Source of the DNA: Athripsodes cinereus
Lineage: Eukaryota > Arthropoda > Insecta > Trichoptera > Leptoceridae
NCBI GenBank assembly: GCA_947579605.1
Contig: OX388313.1
Span: 27,655,214 to 27,719,213, forward strand
DNA: 64,000 nucleotides
Direction: 5' to 3'
This document shows, piece by piece, positions 52,922-64,000 of the stretch. A program made the translations under genes and the position numbers. Positions within the stretch are counted from its first letter, which is position 1; each line of letters opens with the position of its first letter. The notes under the pieces were generated by a model. The model did no database searches. It was not told the DNA's origin and saw only the letters and a program-made list of their open reading frames with translations.

Positions 52922-55697
52922 AAAAAAAATGGGTATTGAAATCTTGAAGTTTGACATCCCACACGGCCATATTTCAATAAAAAAATGGGTAGGTACCTAC
53001 GTAGATAAAAGTACTGAAATCCTTTTCCCACTGTAAAATATTCAAACTTGACATCCCACACGGCCATATTTCAATAAAAAAATGGGTAGGTACCTACGTG
53101 TATAAAAGTACTGAAATCCTTTTCCCACTGTAAAATATTGAAACTTGACATCCCACACGGCCATATTTCAATAAATAAAATGGGTAGGTACCTACGTGGA
53201 TAAAAGTACTGAAATCCTTTTCCCACTGTAAAATATTGAAACTTGACATCCCACACGGCCATATTTCAATAAAAAAATGGGTAGGTACCTACGTGGAAAA
53301 AAGTACTGAAAACCTTTTCCCACTGTAAAATCTTGAAGTTTGACATCCCACACGGCCATATTTCAATAAATAAAATGGGTAGGTACCTACGTGGATAAAA
53401 GTACTGAAATCCTTTTCCCACTGTAAAATATTGAAACTTGACATCCCACAGGCCATATTTCAATAAAAAAATGGGTAGGTACCTACGTGGAAAAAAGTAC
53501 TGAAAACCTTTTCCCACTGTAAAATCTTGAAGTTTGACATCCCACACGGCCATATTTCGATAAAAAAATTGGTAGGTACCTACGTGGATAAAAGTACTAA
53601 AATCCTTTTCCCACTGTAAAATCTTGAAGTTGGACATCCCACACGGCCATATTTCAATAAATAAAATGGGTTGGTACCTACGTGGATAAAAGTACTGAAA
53701 ACCTTTTCCCTCTGTAAAAGCTTGAAGATTGACATCCCACACGGCCATATTTCAATAAATAAAATGGGAAGGTACCTACGTGGATAAAAGTACTAAAATC
53801 CTCTTCCCACTGTAAAATCTTGAAGTTTGACATCCCAATCAGCCATATTTCAATAAAAAAATGTGTAGGTACCTACGTGGACAAAAGTACTGAAAACCTT
53901 TTCCCACTGTAAAATCTTGAAGTTTGACATCCCACACGGCCATATTTCACGGATAAAAGTACTGAAAACCTTTTCCCTCAGTAAAAGCTTGAAGATTGAC
54001 ATCCCACACGGCCATATTTCAATAAAAAGAATAGGTAGGTACCTACGTGGATAAAAGTAGTAAAATCCTCTTCCTACTGTAAAATCTTGAAGTTTGACAT
54101 CCCACACGGCCATATTTCAATAAAAAAAATGGGTAGGTACCTACGTGGATAAAAGTACTTAAATCCTTTTCCCACTGTAAAATCTTGAAGTTTGACATCC
54201 CACACGGCCATATTTCGATAAAAAAATGGGTAGGTACCTACGTGGATAAAAGTACTAAAATCCTTTTTCCACTGTAAAATCTTGAAGTTTGACATCCCAC
54301 ACGGCCATATTTCGATAAAAAAATGGGTAGGTACCTACGTGGATAAAAGTACTAAAATCCTTTTCCCACTGTTAAATCTTGAAGTTTGACATCCCACACG
54401 GCCATAATTCAATAAATAAAATGGGTAGGTACCTACGTGGATAAAAGTACCGAAATCCTTTTCCCACTGTAAAATCTTGTAGTTTGATATCCCACACGGC
54501 CATATTTCGATAAATAAAATGGGTAGGTACCTATGTGGATAAAAGTACTGAAATCCTTTTCCCACTGTAAAATTTTGAAGTTTGACATCCCACACGGCCA
54601 TATTTCAATAAAAAAAATGCGTAGGTACCTATGTGGATAAAAGTACTGAAATCCTTTTCCCACTGTAAAATCTTGAAGTTTGACATCCCACACGGCCATA
54701 TTTCACGGATAAAAGTACTGAAAACCTTTTCCCTCAATAAAAGCTTGAAGATTGACATCCCACACGGCCATATTTCAATAAATAAAATAGGTAGGTACCT
54801 ACGTGGATAAAAGTAGTAAAATCCTCTTCCCACTGTAAAATCTTGAAGTTTGACATCCCACTCGGCCATATTTCAATAAAAAAAATTGTAGGTACCTACG
54901 TGGACAAAAGTACTGAAAACCTTTTCCCACTGTAAAATCTTGAAGTTTGACATCCCACACGGCCATATTTCAATAAAAAAAATGGGTAGGTACCTACGTG
55001 GATAAAAGTACTTAAATCCTTTTCCCACTGTAAAATCTTGAAGTTTGACATCCCACACGGCCATATTTCGATAAAAAAAATGGGTAGGTACCTACGTGGA
55101 TAAAAGTACTAAAATCCTTTTTCCACTGTAAAATCTTGAAGTTTGACATCCCACACGGCCATATTTCGATAAAAAAATGGGTAGGTACCTACGTGGATAA
55201 AAGTACTAAAATCCTTTTCCCACTGTTAAATCTTGAAGTTTGACATCCCACACGGCCATAATTCAATAAATAAAATGGGTAGGTACCTACGTGGATAAAA
55301 GTACCGAAATCCTTTTCCCACTGTAAAATCTTGTAGTTTGACATCCCACACGGCCATATTTCAATAAATAAAATGGGTAGGTACCTATGTGGATAAAAGT
55401 ACTGAAATCCTTTTCCCACTGTAAAATCTTGAAGTTTGACATCCCACACGGCCATATTTCGATAAAAAAATGGGTAGGTACCTACGTGGATAAAAGTACT
55501 AAAATCCTTTTTCCACTGTAAAATCTTGAAGTTTGACATCCTACACGGCCATATTTCGATAAAAAAATGGGTAGGTACCTACGTGGATAAAAGTACTAAA
55601 ATCCTTTTCCCATTGTAAAATCTAGAAGTATGACACCTTTCACGCTCATATATCATTAAAAAAATGGGTTAGTACCTACTTGGATAAAAGTCCTTAA
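52922..55697. repeat. 97-98 bp satellite, ~29 units
   Basis: Each unit has GGCCATATTTCAATAAA, GGGTAGGTACCTACGTGG, AAAAGTACTGAAATCC, TTTTCCCACTGTAAAAT and TTGAAGTTTGACATCCCACA. GTAGGTACCTAC is a perfect 12 bp palindrome in most units. Two shortened units (CATATTTCACGGATAAAAG at 53941 and 54707) and matching neighbours show that a block of ~0.77-0.85 kb was itself duplicated. The minus-strand frames (MAVWDVKLQDFTVGKGFQYF..) come from the repeat and break at each indel. Confidence 0.95.
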
Positions 55698-57725
55698 AAA
55701 TATATGTATATATAGGTACCTATAAGGAAAACAGTTCTTAAAAAGGAACGAAACAATTAATGTTTCCTATATAGGCATTCCCTCCCTGTATTCCCAAAAG
55801 AAACCTTGATGAATGAATGTACATTCTTCAATATTCTGAAGTATTATATTTTTAATTGAAATACTTCCATCAGATTTTTTTTAAAGACTCATGAAAATAT
55901 TAGGTCAAAATAAATTCTACTCGTTGATTGAGAAAAGTACCTACCTATGTATTTATTGGAAAACGCATACCTACAATATTGTCTATGAATTTCATAATTC
56001 CATTTTCACAATTATTTTTCTTTGTTTTTTTTTTCTCATGTGTCATATTTAGTCTGTCATATGTGGTCTATGAAATTGAATGAAAATATGCCGAAATTAT
56101 GCAATTCTAATTTACACAAATTAGTAGTTTTCATGATGTGCAAGCATGATGTTTTAAAACCAAAATAATCTCCAAGCTTTAAGATTCAGTTTTGTTGTAT
56201 TTTTTATCACTTCCATTTTGAAATTAATTCAATATGATGAAAATATTTTGCTTACGATTTCGGCAATCAGGAAGTCAAATTTTCATTCATTACCTCATTA
56301 AAATGTTGATATCTTTGTCAATAAATAAGATATTTGAAATATTTTTGGCCTGGAGTCTGTGATTATGTATAGAGTTTATTATTCAACATGCCTTTCCTAA
56401 ATTAGGGATATGTACGGGCTCAAATATTTGTGCCGATTCCCACAAATACTAAGAAATAATAAAGGTCTACTATATTTTCGAAATCTGAGGCTTAAAAGCA
56501 TTTCAAAATAAGTCAAAATTTTCATCTTTCCACACAAAGCATAAAGGGAACATTAAAATAGAAGAACAATACATACCTTCTCCTTTTTTGTAATTAAGAT
56601 ACTTTGCAAAAATATAAATCATGTCTTGTCACATCAAAAAATATAACCAGAACGTAATCATTGCAAAAAAATAATGGATACTCACCTATTTTTTCTTAAT
56701 TTCCTATTCAACTACATATTTTATAAAACATCATAGGAAAAGAGAAAGTTTTATTATGTTAATTCATTTATTGCATCAAAAATTCATAAAACAACTACTC
56801 GATCAACCTTCAAGATTTTCCTGGGAACGAAGAGAAGAGAATACAGTCTTTTCCGTTCAGATTCTTTGCAATGATTGTCACTTCTTCCCACGACATTCCT
56901 AAAGCCATAATGTCGTTGTCATTAATTTATTATCAATTTAATTTCTAATTTCTTAATCATTAATTTCATCATTGAAAAATGAGCATCCAGATCGCAATGC
57001 ACCGTTTTGTGTTTCTGCAAAAAAATATACTGTTAACTCTTTAGTAATAAAAATGTAAAGCAGGTTTAATAGATTAGATAGAAAAATTAATTAGATAGAA
57101 AACGTAAATTAATTCTCACCTGATGTTAAATTAAATATTGAACGTACTTTTTGACACATCGTTCATTAATCGCCATTTTGGAATGTTATTATGACACAAA
57201 TAATTGCCAGGCGAATAACATATTTGTTTTGGCTCTTCAATTAGCACGTGCTTAATATTTTTAAATTGGATTATTTACGCAAAAAATATTTTAAATGTGT
57301 TTATTTGCACGAAATTAAAAATATTTTAAATGTTTTTATTTGCATGAACTTAAAAAAGTCTGATTGTGCTTATTTTTTAGAAATTAATCATAAATATTTA
57401 TAGTACTTTTCATAATTAATTTTAATATGGCAATATCTTATGGCACACAATTTTGGCGGTAAAGAACATTTTCGCACTCTTTCAAACTCACGCAAAAAAC
57501 GTATTTTTTATCTCATTCACACTTTTTTTTTACACTCTTTTTTGCTGTTTTTCTCGCTTCTGTAAAAGAAAGTACGGCATTTAGTGGGTTTTTATTTGAA
57601 ATAGATACCTCATCTTGTAATGGTCAGGTCAATGGAACGCAAATTCCTTGAAATGGGCGAGTATAGCCCGGTCTTCGTTAGTATGTAAATTCAAAAATCA
57701 TTTTTATAAGATATAAGGATAAGGA
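55698..57725. other. Helitron 5' part (minus strand), AT-rich
   Basis: No ORF of note. It contains the LINE-E remnant at 56838 and the TC terminus at 57725. Confidence 0.5.
56838..56910 (-). pseudogene. LINE-E C-terminal remnant
   Basis: Minus strand reads ALGMSWEEVTIIAKNLNGKD, aligned to AQGMSWEEVTQLAQRRSEWR at 2050. Only ~25 codons, then decay. Confidence 0.6.
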
Positions 57726-58480
57726 TTAAGTTCAACTTTCATTGATGTTAAATTTTATTTTGAGGTTATAAAAATAAATATCACACACTGGAATTGTATG
57801 TACTATTAAGTTCAACTTTCATTGATTTTAAATTTTATTTTGTGGTTATAAAAATAAATGTCACATACTTGAATTGTATGTACTATTAAGTTCAACTTTC
57901 ATTGATGTTAAATTTTATTTTGAGGTTATAAAAATAAATATCACACACTGGAAATGTATGTACTATTAAGTTCAACTTTCATTGATTTTAAATTTTATTT
58001 TGTGGTTATAAAAATAAATGTCACATACTTGAATTGTATGTACTATTAAGTTCAACTTTCATTGATGTTAAATTTTATTTTGAGGTTATAAAAATAAATA
58101 TCACACACTGGAATTGTATGTACTATTAAGTTCAACTTTCATTGATTTTAAATTTTATTTTGTGGTTATAAAAATAAATGTCACATACTTGAATTGTATG
58201 TACTATTAAGTTCAACTTTCATTGATGTTAAATTTTATTTTGAGGTTATAAAAATAAATATCACACACTGGAAATGTATGTACTATTAAGTTCAACTTTC
58301 ATTGATTTTAAATTTTATTTTGTGGTTATAAAAATAAATGTCACATACTTGAATTGTATGTACTATTAAGTTCAACTTTCATTGATGTTAAATTTTATTT
58401 TGAGGTTATAAAAATAAATATCACACACTGGAATTGTATGTACTATTAAGTTCAACTTTCATTGATTTTAAATTTTATTT
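57726..58480. repeat. 80 bp satellite array, right part, with higher-order structure
   Basis: About 9.4 units of 80 bp continue in phase with 51680. Two unit types alternate: A (TTTGTGGTTATAAAAATAAA) and B (TTTGAGGTTATAAAAATAAA with CACACTGG). B also alternates between GGAATTG and GGAAATG, so the order repeats every 160 and every 320 bp. Confidence 0.95.
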
Positions 58481-58767
58481 TGATGAGGTTATTAAATAAA
58501 TTTGAATTTTCTCAAATATTTGGGTACGCCATTTTGACAACATCTGTCTGCCATTTTGTTGGAACCTTAAAACTAAATTCTGATATAGAAATAATATATA
58601 TAGAAATAATGTAAAAATTCTGCGTTTTTTTTTCAAATCATTTCACTTATTATAGAAATAAATTAAATTTATTACATCACAAACCTTAATTCGATATTAT
58701 ACATATTATGTAGTAGAGATGAAATGAATATCTGGTATCCCATATTTTTAGCTTAGTTTTAATACCT

Positions 58768-58924
58768 GCCCCCCTAGACAAGCACGCACTTTTCGATCGA
58801 CTACAAACGAATTTACGACAATCTACTTACCTTACATGTACCGTGTAATTATGCGTTATTGTTGCGGTTATAGTCGTAAATTCATTTGTAGTCGATCGAC
58901 AAGTGACGGTTTGTCTAGGGGGGC
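58768..58924. mobile_element. MITE with CCCCCCTAGACAA termini, copy 2
   Basis: CCCCCCTAGACAAGCACG..CGATCGACTACAAACGAATT at the left, and the matching inverted end TTTGTCTAGGGGGG at the right, flanked by CTG on both sides. About 155 bp, same family as 8127. A further CCCCCCTAGACAACC end fragment follows at 58933. Confidence 0.75.
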
Positions 58925-59187
58925 TGTTCTGTCCCCCCTAGACAACCTCCCCCCCCCCCTTCCCCCACATCGCCGAATTTTCTATATAGTGGTAGAGAAC
59001 GACGAAGAGGACCTAACATGGGTTTTCTAAAATTTGTCCCCTCCCCTGAAGTTTTGAAATTTAGCTCCATGGATGGTCCAGTTTGTCCAGGGCTTGTTCC
59101 TGTCCACATATCTGGTGGTTAAATTAATTTCAGAAAAAGATATGAATTCACACTAAATTTATCGAATCATATAAACCAGATTACGAT

Positions 59188-59385
59188 GAGTACGTCGGTA
59201 GCCTGGAGGTAGAGTCTCGGCCTTCAGAACAAGGGGTCCGTGGTTCGATCCCAGGTGCCGGCAAGCTCCCCTTTCACAGCACAAGCTTTTAGCTTAGTGT
59301 GAAAGGTGTATAAGGTTGTATTTGGGTTTATAACAAAACCCAGATATATCTTTTTAAAAAAAAAAAAAAAGAAAAAAAAAAAAAA
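59188..59385 (+). mobile_element. SINE1 copy
   Basis: GTCGGTAGCCTGGAGGTAG, B box GGTTCGATCCC, the standard body, and a 30 nt A-tail with one G. Directly followed by LINE-C sequence, so it probably inserted at or into that LINE end. Confidence 0.9.
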
Positions 59386-59545
59386 GATCCTCCAGGACGG
59401 ACATGTATTAATCACATTGCATAGGAGAGCATGCATGAGGAATTTTATAAATGTGACGGATGCGATAAGTACAATCAAGAGTACTCGATCCTCTTTGTAC
59501 CTACCCCGAAAAGGAAGCGAAGCGATGGTAATGATTTATTTGTAC
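59386..59545 (+). pseudogene. LINE-C C-terminal remnant
   Basis: Frame reads ILQDGHVLITLHRRACMRNF, then 3' UTR-like TCGATCCTCTTTGTACCTACCCCG..AAGGAAGCG, matching the LINE-C 3' end at 28 and 52 kb. Confidence 0.75.
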
Positions 59546-59613
59546 ATTGTGTAGTTTTTTTTTATTGAATTCCAATTCAGTTAAAAACATTTTAAATTAC
59601 TCTACACGCAATA

Positions 59614-60199
59614 CTTACTTACTTACTTATGGAGCCCTTGCTGCATAAGGTCGCACACGTGGACGGAGCCTATATGCGGCAGTGGGTGCCCCCCGTGGGT
59701 CTTGAACTAATTCTGACCAGCTCTTCCTGTCAGCGGTAATGCTCTTTGCATCCTCGGGCTTCAGCCGTCTGTGGAGGAGGTCGGATTCAATGTGTTTCAG
59801 CCACGTTTTTCTCGGAGCTCTTCTATTTGTTTTCCACTCCGGTGGTCTCTGTTTCCAGAGGGCCCGGTATGGCAGTCTTGTGAGTCTGCGTTTGCGGATC
59901 TTCTCTTCCAGTGGTGCTTGGTTATCGCAGCGCACTCTAATTACTTCATTCCGTATACGATTGCGTAGGGACACTTTCAGAATTTCTCGAAATACTTCGA
60001 GTTTGTCAATGTCAGTTTTTAGTAAGACCCATGTTTCTGAGCCGTACAACAGCATTGGAAGTATCAGAGTGCGGTATATCTTCATTTTAGTTTTAACACT
60101 GATATTGCCCTTTTTCCATATACCCCACTCTAAAGAGGAAAATGCACCAGTTGCAAGACCAAGTCTACGATGTATTTCCAGAGATGCAGCAATCTTACT
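59614..60199 (-). pseudogene. LINE-D C-terminal fragment with exact 14 bp target duplication
   Basis: Minus frame, open throughout, reads SKIAASLEIHRRLGLATGAF, KTKMKIYRTLILPMLLYGSE TW (post-catalytic region), APLEEKIRKRRLTRLPY, RAPRKTWLKHIESDL and SWSELVQDPRGA. This is an RTE/R1-like LINE C-terminus. The ends are fixed by CTCTACACGCAATA at 59600-59613 and again at 60200-60213. An (AAGT)n tail lies at the 3' end (59614-59630). The frame's first residues (MRVE) are flanking DNA, not LINE. 5' truncation removed the catalytic domain. The frame is intact, so the insertion is recent. Confidence 0.85.
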
Positions 60200-60213
60200 C
60201 TCTACACGCAATA

Positions 60214-63011
60214 AATCGCTCTACAATAAACGAATCAAAACAGTAGTCGGATATCCGATTATCTAGTGTAGTATCTTGTCGAATATCCGGTATTCAACAA
60301 ATCACTATCCGTTTCACCTCTAATAATATATTTTATGTATTATGAAATCAATAAAAAGTACATAATAATAATATTATACATTAATCATTCACAGCAGCTT
60401 GGCAGTTTACACAGATATAAAGAAGCACGTACGAGTCATTTCTCAGCTTTATAATTCTACCTCTGAACCATCGATATCCAAATATAGACTAGAAACGTAA
60501 CAATAATCTGAATTCCGGTAGCAAAATTATACTTCTGAACGTAAGGGTTGCCCTCAGGGCCGAGTGCGTTGTTGACTTTTATGATTGTGAGACTTTTATA
60601 AAGAAAACGAAAATGATGAATGTATGTGATAATCATTAAATATATTCTTAAGACTAACCAGGAATATCATTATCGGTGTTGGCCATTAAAAATGGTGGAA
60701 ATAAAACAGCGATGATAACATACGAAACGAAAACTATCGCCTCAGTTAGTATTTCGTGCTAGATCTGGGTAAATGAATTTTAAAATTATTATGATTTCAG
60801 TATAAATATATGTTTTCTTTTTAATCCTGTTTTATCATGAACTTACAATAATTATTTTACGAAATCCCCCGTTGTTTCATTAAACCTCATTTTAATTACA
60901 AATGTTATTCTCCTTGTTGGTGTACAAATAATAAATAACAATACATAAATGTATATACATAGGTACATATATACACGGTTTCCTAATTATTAATTACAAG
61001 TAAATTTTCTACCCTTAAACTAATGTATTTTACACGAGGCAATTAGAAAATTCTCTACAGCTATGTCAAACTAGCTTTTTACCCAAAGTCTTGCGTGAAG
61101 TTACGAATACCCATTTGTTAAAAACCAAGTTTATATTTAGCAAAGTGACAAATCTAGATTGCATAGATATCAGCGTATTCCATTGAAAAATCTCTTACGT
61201 AATTTTAATTAAGTAAATTACCAATCATTATGAAGCCAAATATTTAATTCTGAATATTGTTCTCTTTACATAAGATACATATATTTTTTTACCCAAACAC
61301 AAGAAGATCAAAGAATTCTGGATTTAATAGACGTTATTCGTTTCTTCATTCCCTGTCTGGCAAAAGTAGCTGTAAGGAAAATGTACCAAAACAAAACTTG
61401 ATTTTTTTTGGTTTGTTTCAAAAATAATAAACGAGTTTGGCTACATAGTAAACACAATACTTAAATCAAAAGTCACATAATTCTATCTCCCTAATATATA
61501 CGTCTGGTAAATGTTCGTATGGCGATCATATAGACATACATACATGTGAATAAACTAAAATATTAAGGTGAGAATCCAACTTAGCATAACATTGTCTCTG
61601 AAAGTGATGTCTAGTAGGCATGGCATGAGGGAGGGAGGAGGCTATATGTAGCTTTTGATACTAAATAGAGACAGCTATAATACAACTCAAACATAAAATG
61701 CTCATTATTATTTGTACTTTTGTAGTCTGGTGTCTCAGGAGATTCGACTCAAACTGGAGCAGATTATATCTACAAATGTTTTCAGAACTGAAACATCATT
61801 AGTTATAATAGCATTTGTACTTATATGTTTAAAAGACAATCAGATGGTGATTTGTATGTTTCATAAGAGATTGTTGAAATACAAATGTCCCACACTAACG
61901 TATATTTTTATTGAGAAAAGCTTCTTAGATTTACCTCAAGTTGTCTTATGGAACAAACAAATATTTATTCTAGATTGACTGGATAATAATAATATGCAAA
62001 CTGAAGATTCTGCTTTTTCTGAATCATCCAGGGACAAAAGGTGAAAACCCTTTATGTATACAAAAAAGTATTTTATATACAAAAAGCCCAATTTTCCGTA
62101 TTGTTGTAGGATAAAACATTCTAAATATGGCACATTTCACGCGTCGCTAAATATCATACACAAAAAGCATGGGTGTCCCCAGGGAGGGAAAACTAGGACA
62201 GATGCCCCTCCACTAGAAGTCATACTTAATAATAAAATCGGGAAACATTTTAAATTCCTATACAATATGAAAAACGTAGTTAGATGGAAAAAATCACTTC
62301 GTGATAATTTCGCCACTGCATAAATTTTCATTGTGATAATCTCGACACTGCAATTTTAAATTTTGTATTGCTCTGTTTACACTGTTATATAATAATTATG
62401 TGCAAAATAAAATAAAATAAATAAATAAAATTTAACGATGCTGGAGGTAAAATTTGAAAATGTTGTGTTTTCTGAAATTGTAATATGGATCTAGTTTTAC
62501 ATGTACACACGTATATATTTTTAGTACATTTATCGTATCATGACGTTTTCTCTCAAATTCCTACACCATATCGAAAATTAAGCAACGGAGAGCTAGAAAT
62601 AATATTTTGAAAAGTTGTACATTTTCTCTGCCTCCCTGCGCTCCCATTTAGAAAAAATCTTGGGTACGCCTTTGACAATAAAAGAAATATCTTCAGCCAT
62701 TTTACCTTTGCACATGTGACCTGTCGACGCGATGTAGGTACTGAACTGCCAACATCCTGCCTTAATGATTCTGAAAAAGAAAATGGAATAAATTTTCCAG
62801 GAGTAAAGACAGTAGGTACCTACTTAGGTAACAAACTATTTCTTATTACATATAATAAAACTCGTATCTGTTATGGAAAACTATAAAACAATATGATCTT
62901 TTTCTTACTTTCTAGAATTATAATGAATATTATTACTTAATTTTGTAGAATTTTGCGTTATTTTAATCAAATATACCTACATATGATCATATTTATTTCT
63001 ACTATCTTCTA
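60214..63011. other. AT-rich, nothing firmly recognised
   Basis: 2.8 kb. ATATCCGGT/ATATCCGAT pairs near 60249-60285 look like a small TIR end, and an A-rich tail lies near 62400. The frames at 61712-61978 and 62054-62323 show no known domain. Confidence 0.45.
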
Positions 63012-63170
63012 TTACTATACCGTTACAGCATATCCCACAAGTAACATAGCCAGCAGATCAGCCACATGTAATAAACATGCAAGCCGTCCTCTCTGTGCCA
63101 GCAAATTAAGAAATTCAGGATAAATGATAAACCTCATTGCTAAATTTAAAATATTCAAATGTCTTTTTTT
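63012..63170 (-). repeat. R1 3' half
   Basis: ATATCCCACAAGTAACATAGCC, CATGTAATAAACATGCAAG and AAACCTCATTGCTAAATTT, in reverse orientation. Confidence 0.75.
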
Positions 63171-63289
63171 ATCGATCACAGACAAATCAAAAATAACAAT
63201 ACTAGGTAATGCCCATCATCAAAATAGTCATTTTTGCAAGTTTTTTTTTAACAATTAACCATTCTATTAGGTTTATTTATTTATTTTAT

Positions 63290-63957
63290 TCTTCACTGTA
63301 CATTGGTTACATGGAGGCTCTCTATGGAGGCTCAAGTGTCAAGGACAGTGAGCACAGCTTTCTTTCATATTCGCCAACTGTACCAAGTATCAAGACACTT
63401 ATCTGTAGACGCGGTTAAGAGTCTAGTCGCCGCTTTCGTCGTCTCCCGTCTAGACTATTGTAACATCGTATGTACAGGACTGCCCCAGATCCTTCTGAAT
63501 CGTCTCCAAATGGCCTTTAATGCTGCTGCCAGGACCATCTATAGAGAGAACAAGCGCTGCCACATCACACCACTGCTTAAGGAGCTACACTGGCTTAGAG
63601 TCCCAGAGAGAGTAGAGTTCAAGCTGTGCCTCACTGTCCACAAAGCCTTGAACGGCACAGCACCTCTATGCCTCGCTGAGCTATGTCCCCTCGACGAAAC
63701 GCTGAGGCGACCACTGCGATCAGCTTCCACCGCTGTAAACAAGCTTGTGGAGCCCAACAGGGCAAACACTTCCAAATTCGCAGAGAGGAGCTTTAGCGTT
63801 GCGGGGCCAACTGCGTGGAACCGACTACCAGCGGATTTAAGAAGGAACCAGCCCACTGTAACGTTCAGGAGTAAGCTGAAGACACTGCTTTTCAAGAAAA
63901 GTCATGGCGCCCTTGAGATGGTCACGGATCATTAAACGGCGCCAAATATAAATTGTC

Positions 63958-63992
<35 letters not shown>

Positions 63993-63995
63993 AAT
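63290..63995 (+). pseudogene. LINE-A (L2/CR1-like) C-terminal fragment with (ATT)n tail
   Basis: The frame open to 63935 reads SLVAAFVVSRLDYCNIVCTG, LPQILLNRLQMAFNAAARTI, RCHITPLLKELHWLRVPERV, EFKLCLTVHKALNGTAPLCL, SKFAERSFSVAGPTAWNRLP and LKTLLFKKS. This is the textbook terminal segment of L2/CR1-like reverse transcriptases (R.DYCN..L.GLP, LQ...NAAAR.I, L.WL....R..FK). The catalytic domain is missing by 5' truncation. The frame is undamaged for ~210 codons, unlike the copy at 13523. The ATG at 63312 or nearby is not a real start. Tail AAACGGCGCCAAATATAAAT, then (ATT)n to ~63990. Confidence 0.88.
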
Positions 63996-64000
63996 ATTTC

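Larger units (their letters stand above)
51681..57725 (-). mobile_element. Helitron-like element, 6,045 bp, non-autonomous
   Basis: Inserted in the 80 bp satellite between unit bases 19 (A) and 20 (T), with array phase kept and no target duplication. Read on the minus strand it starts TCCTTATCCTTATATC and ends GGGTATTTAAGCTAG, giving the 5'-TC and 3'-CTRR hallmarks and the A/T target. A hairpin (51693-51708, CCCGGCGTTGCACGGG, 6 bp with one bulged A) lies 8 nt inside the CTAG end. No Rep/helicase frame was recognised. Cargo: a 560 bp inverted-repeat unit, a LINE-C 3' end, ~29 copies of a 97-98 bp satellite, and a LINE-E remnant. Confidence 0.85.

Noticed and set aside
52786..55539. Series of minus-strand frames reading MAVWDVKLQDFTVGKGFQYF and similar, as a repeat-protein gene
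   Set aside because: They are translations of the 97-98 bp satellite. Frames shift at every unit whose length is not a multiple of three, and stops interrupt them. Nothing suggests coding selection.
61712..62323. Overlapping plus-strand frames as a gene
   Set aside because: No domain, low-complexity AT-rich codon use and no splice or start support.

Overview
This is a 64 kb stretch of AT-rich animal DNA, almost certainly arthropod and probably insect. A hemipteran is a guess from the mix of repeats, not something I can prove. I recognise no host gene exon. Nearly everything I can assign is mobile DNA, remnants of mobile DNA, or tandem repeats, with AT-rich stretches between them in which I see nothing. 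Almost all long open frames are parts of non-LTR retrotransposons (LINEs) or artefacts of repeats.

Layout. 0-20 kb: scattered SINEs, fold-back elements and 3' ends of several LINE families, including a 0.95 kb reverse-transcriptase fragment at 14.2-15.2 kb. 20-30 kb: a 2.2 kb DNA transposon with long terminal inverted repeats (TIRs), a 520 bp near-perfect palindrome, and a LINE 3' end split by a tRNA-derived SINE. 30-34 kb: a two-level tandem repeat (29 bp within 195 bp) and a row of four fold-back elements inside an older repeat. 36.7-41.3 kb: a near-complete LINE on the minus strand with ORF1 and ORF2 both open. The ORFs overlap by 49 nt, and a canonical -1 frameshift heptamer lies in that overlap in the right register. 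41-46 kb: tRNA-like sequence, MITEs, and a hAT-type element carrying a 5S rRNA-like segment. 51.3-58.5 kb: an 80 bp satellite array interrupted exactly between A and T, with no target duplication, by a 6,045 bp element that starts TC and ends CTAG with a 3' hairpin. That is the Helitron signature, and this Helitron carries about 29 copies of a 97-98 bp satellite. 59-64 kb: SINE and LINE 3' ends, one LINE with an exact 14 bp target duplication.

Names used here are local. R1 is a ~260 bp interspersed repeat with a TAG-rich tail (17 or more copies; not the rDNA element R1). P1 and P2 are fold-back families. SINE1 and SINE2 are tRNA-derived SINEs. X is an unclassified family. LINE-A to LINE-I are families told apart by their C-terminal protein motifs or 3' ends. 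The window works as a record of nested insertions: repeated copies give the empty sites that define where later insertions begin and end, so I could place several element boundaries from sequence alone.
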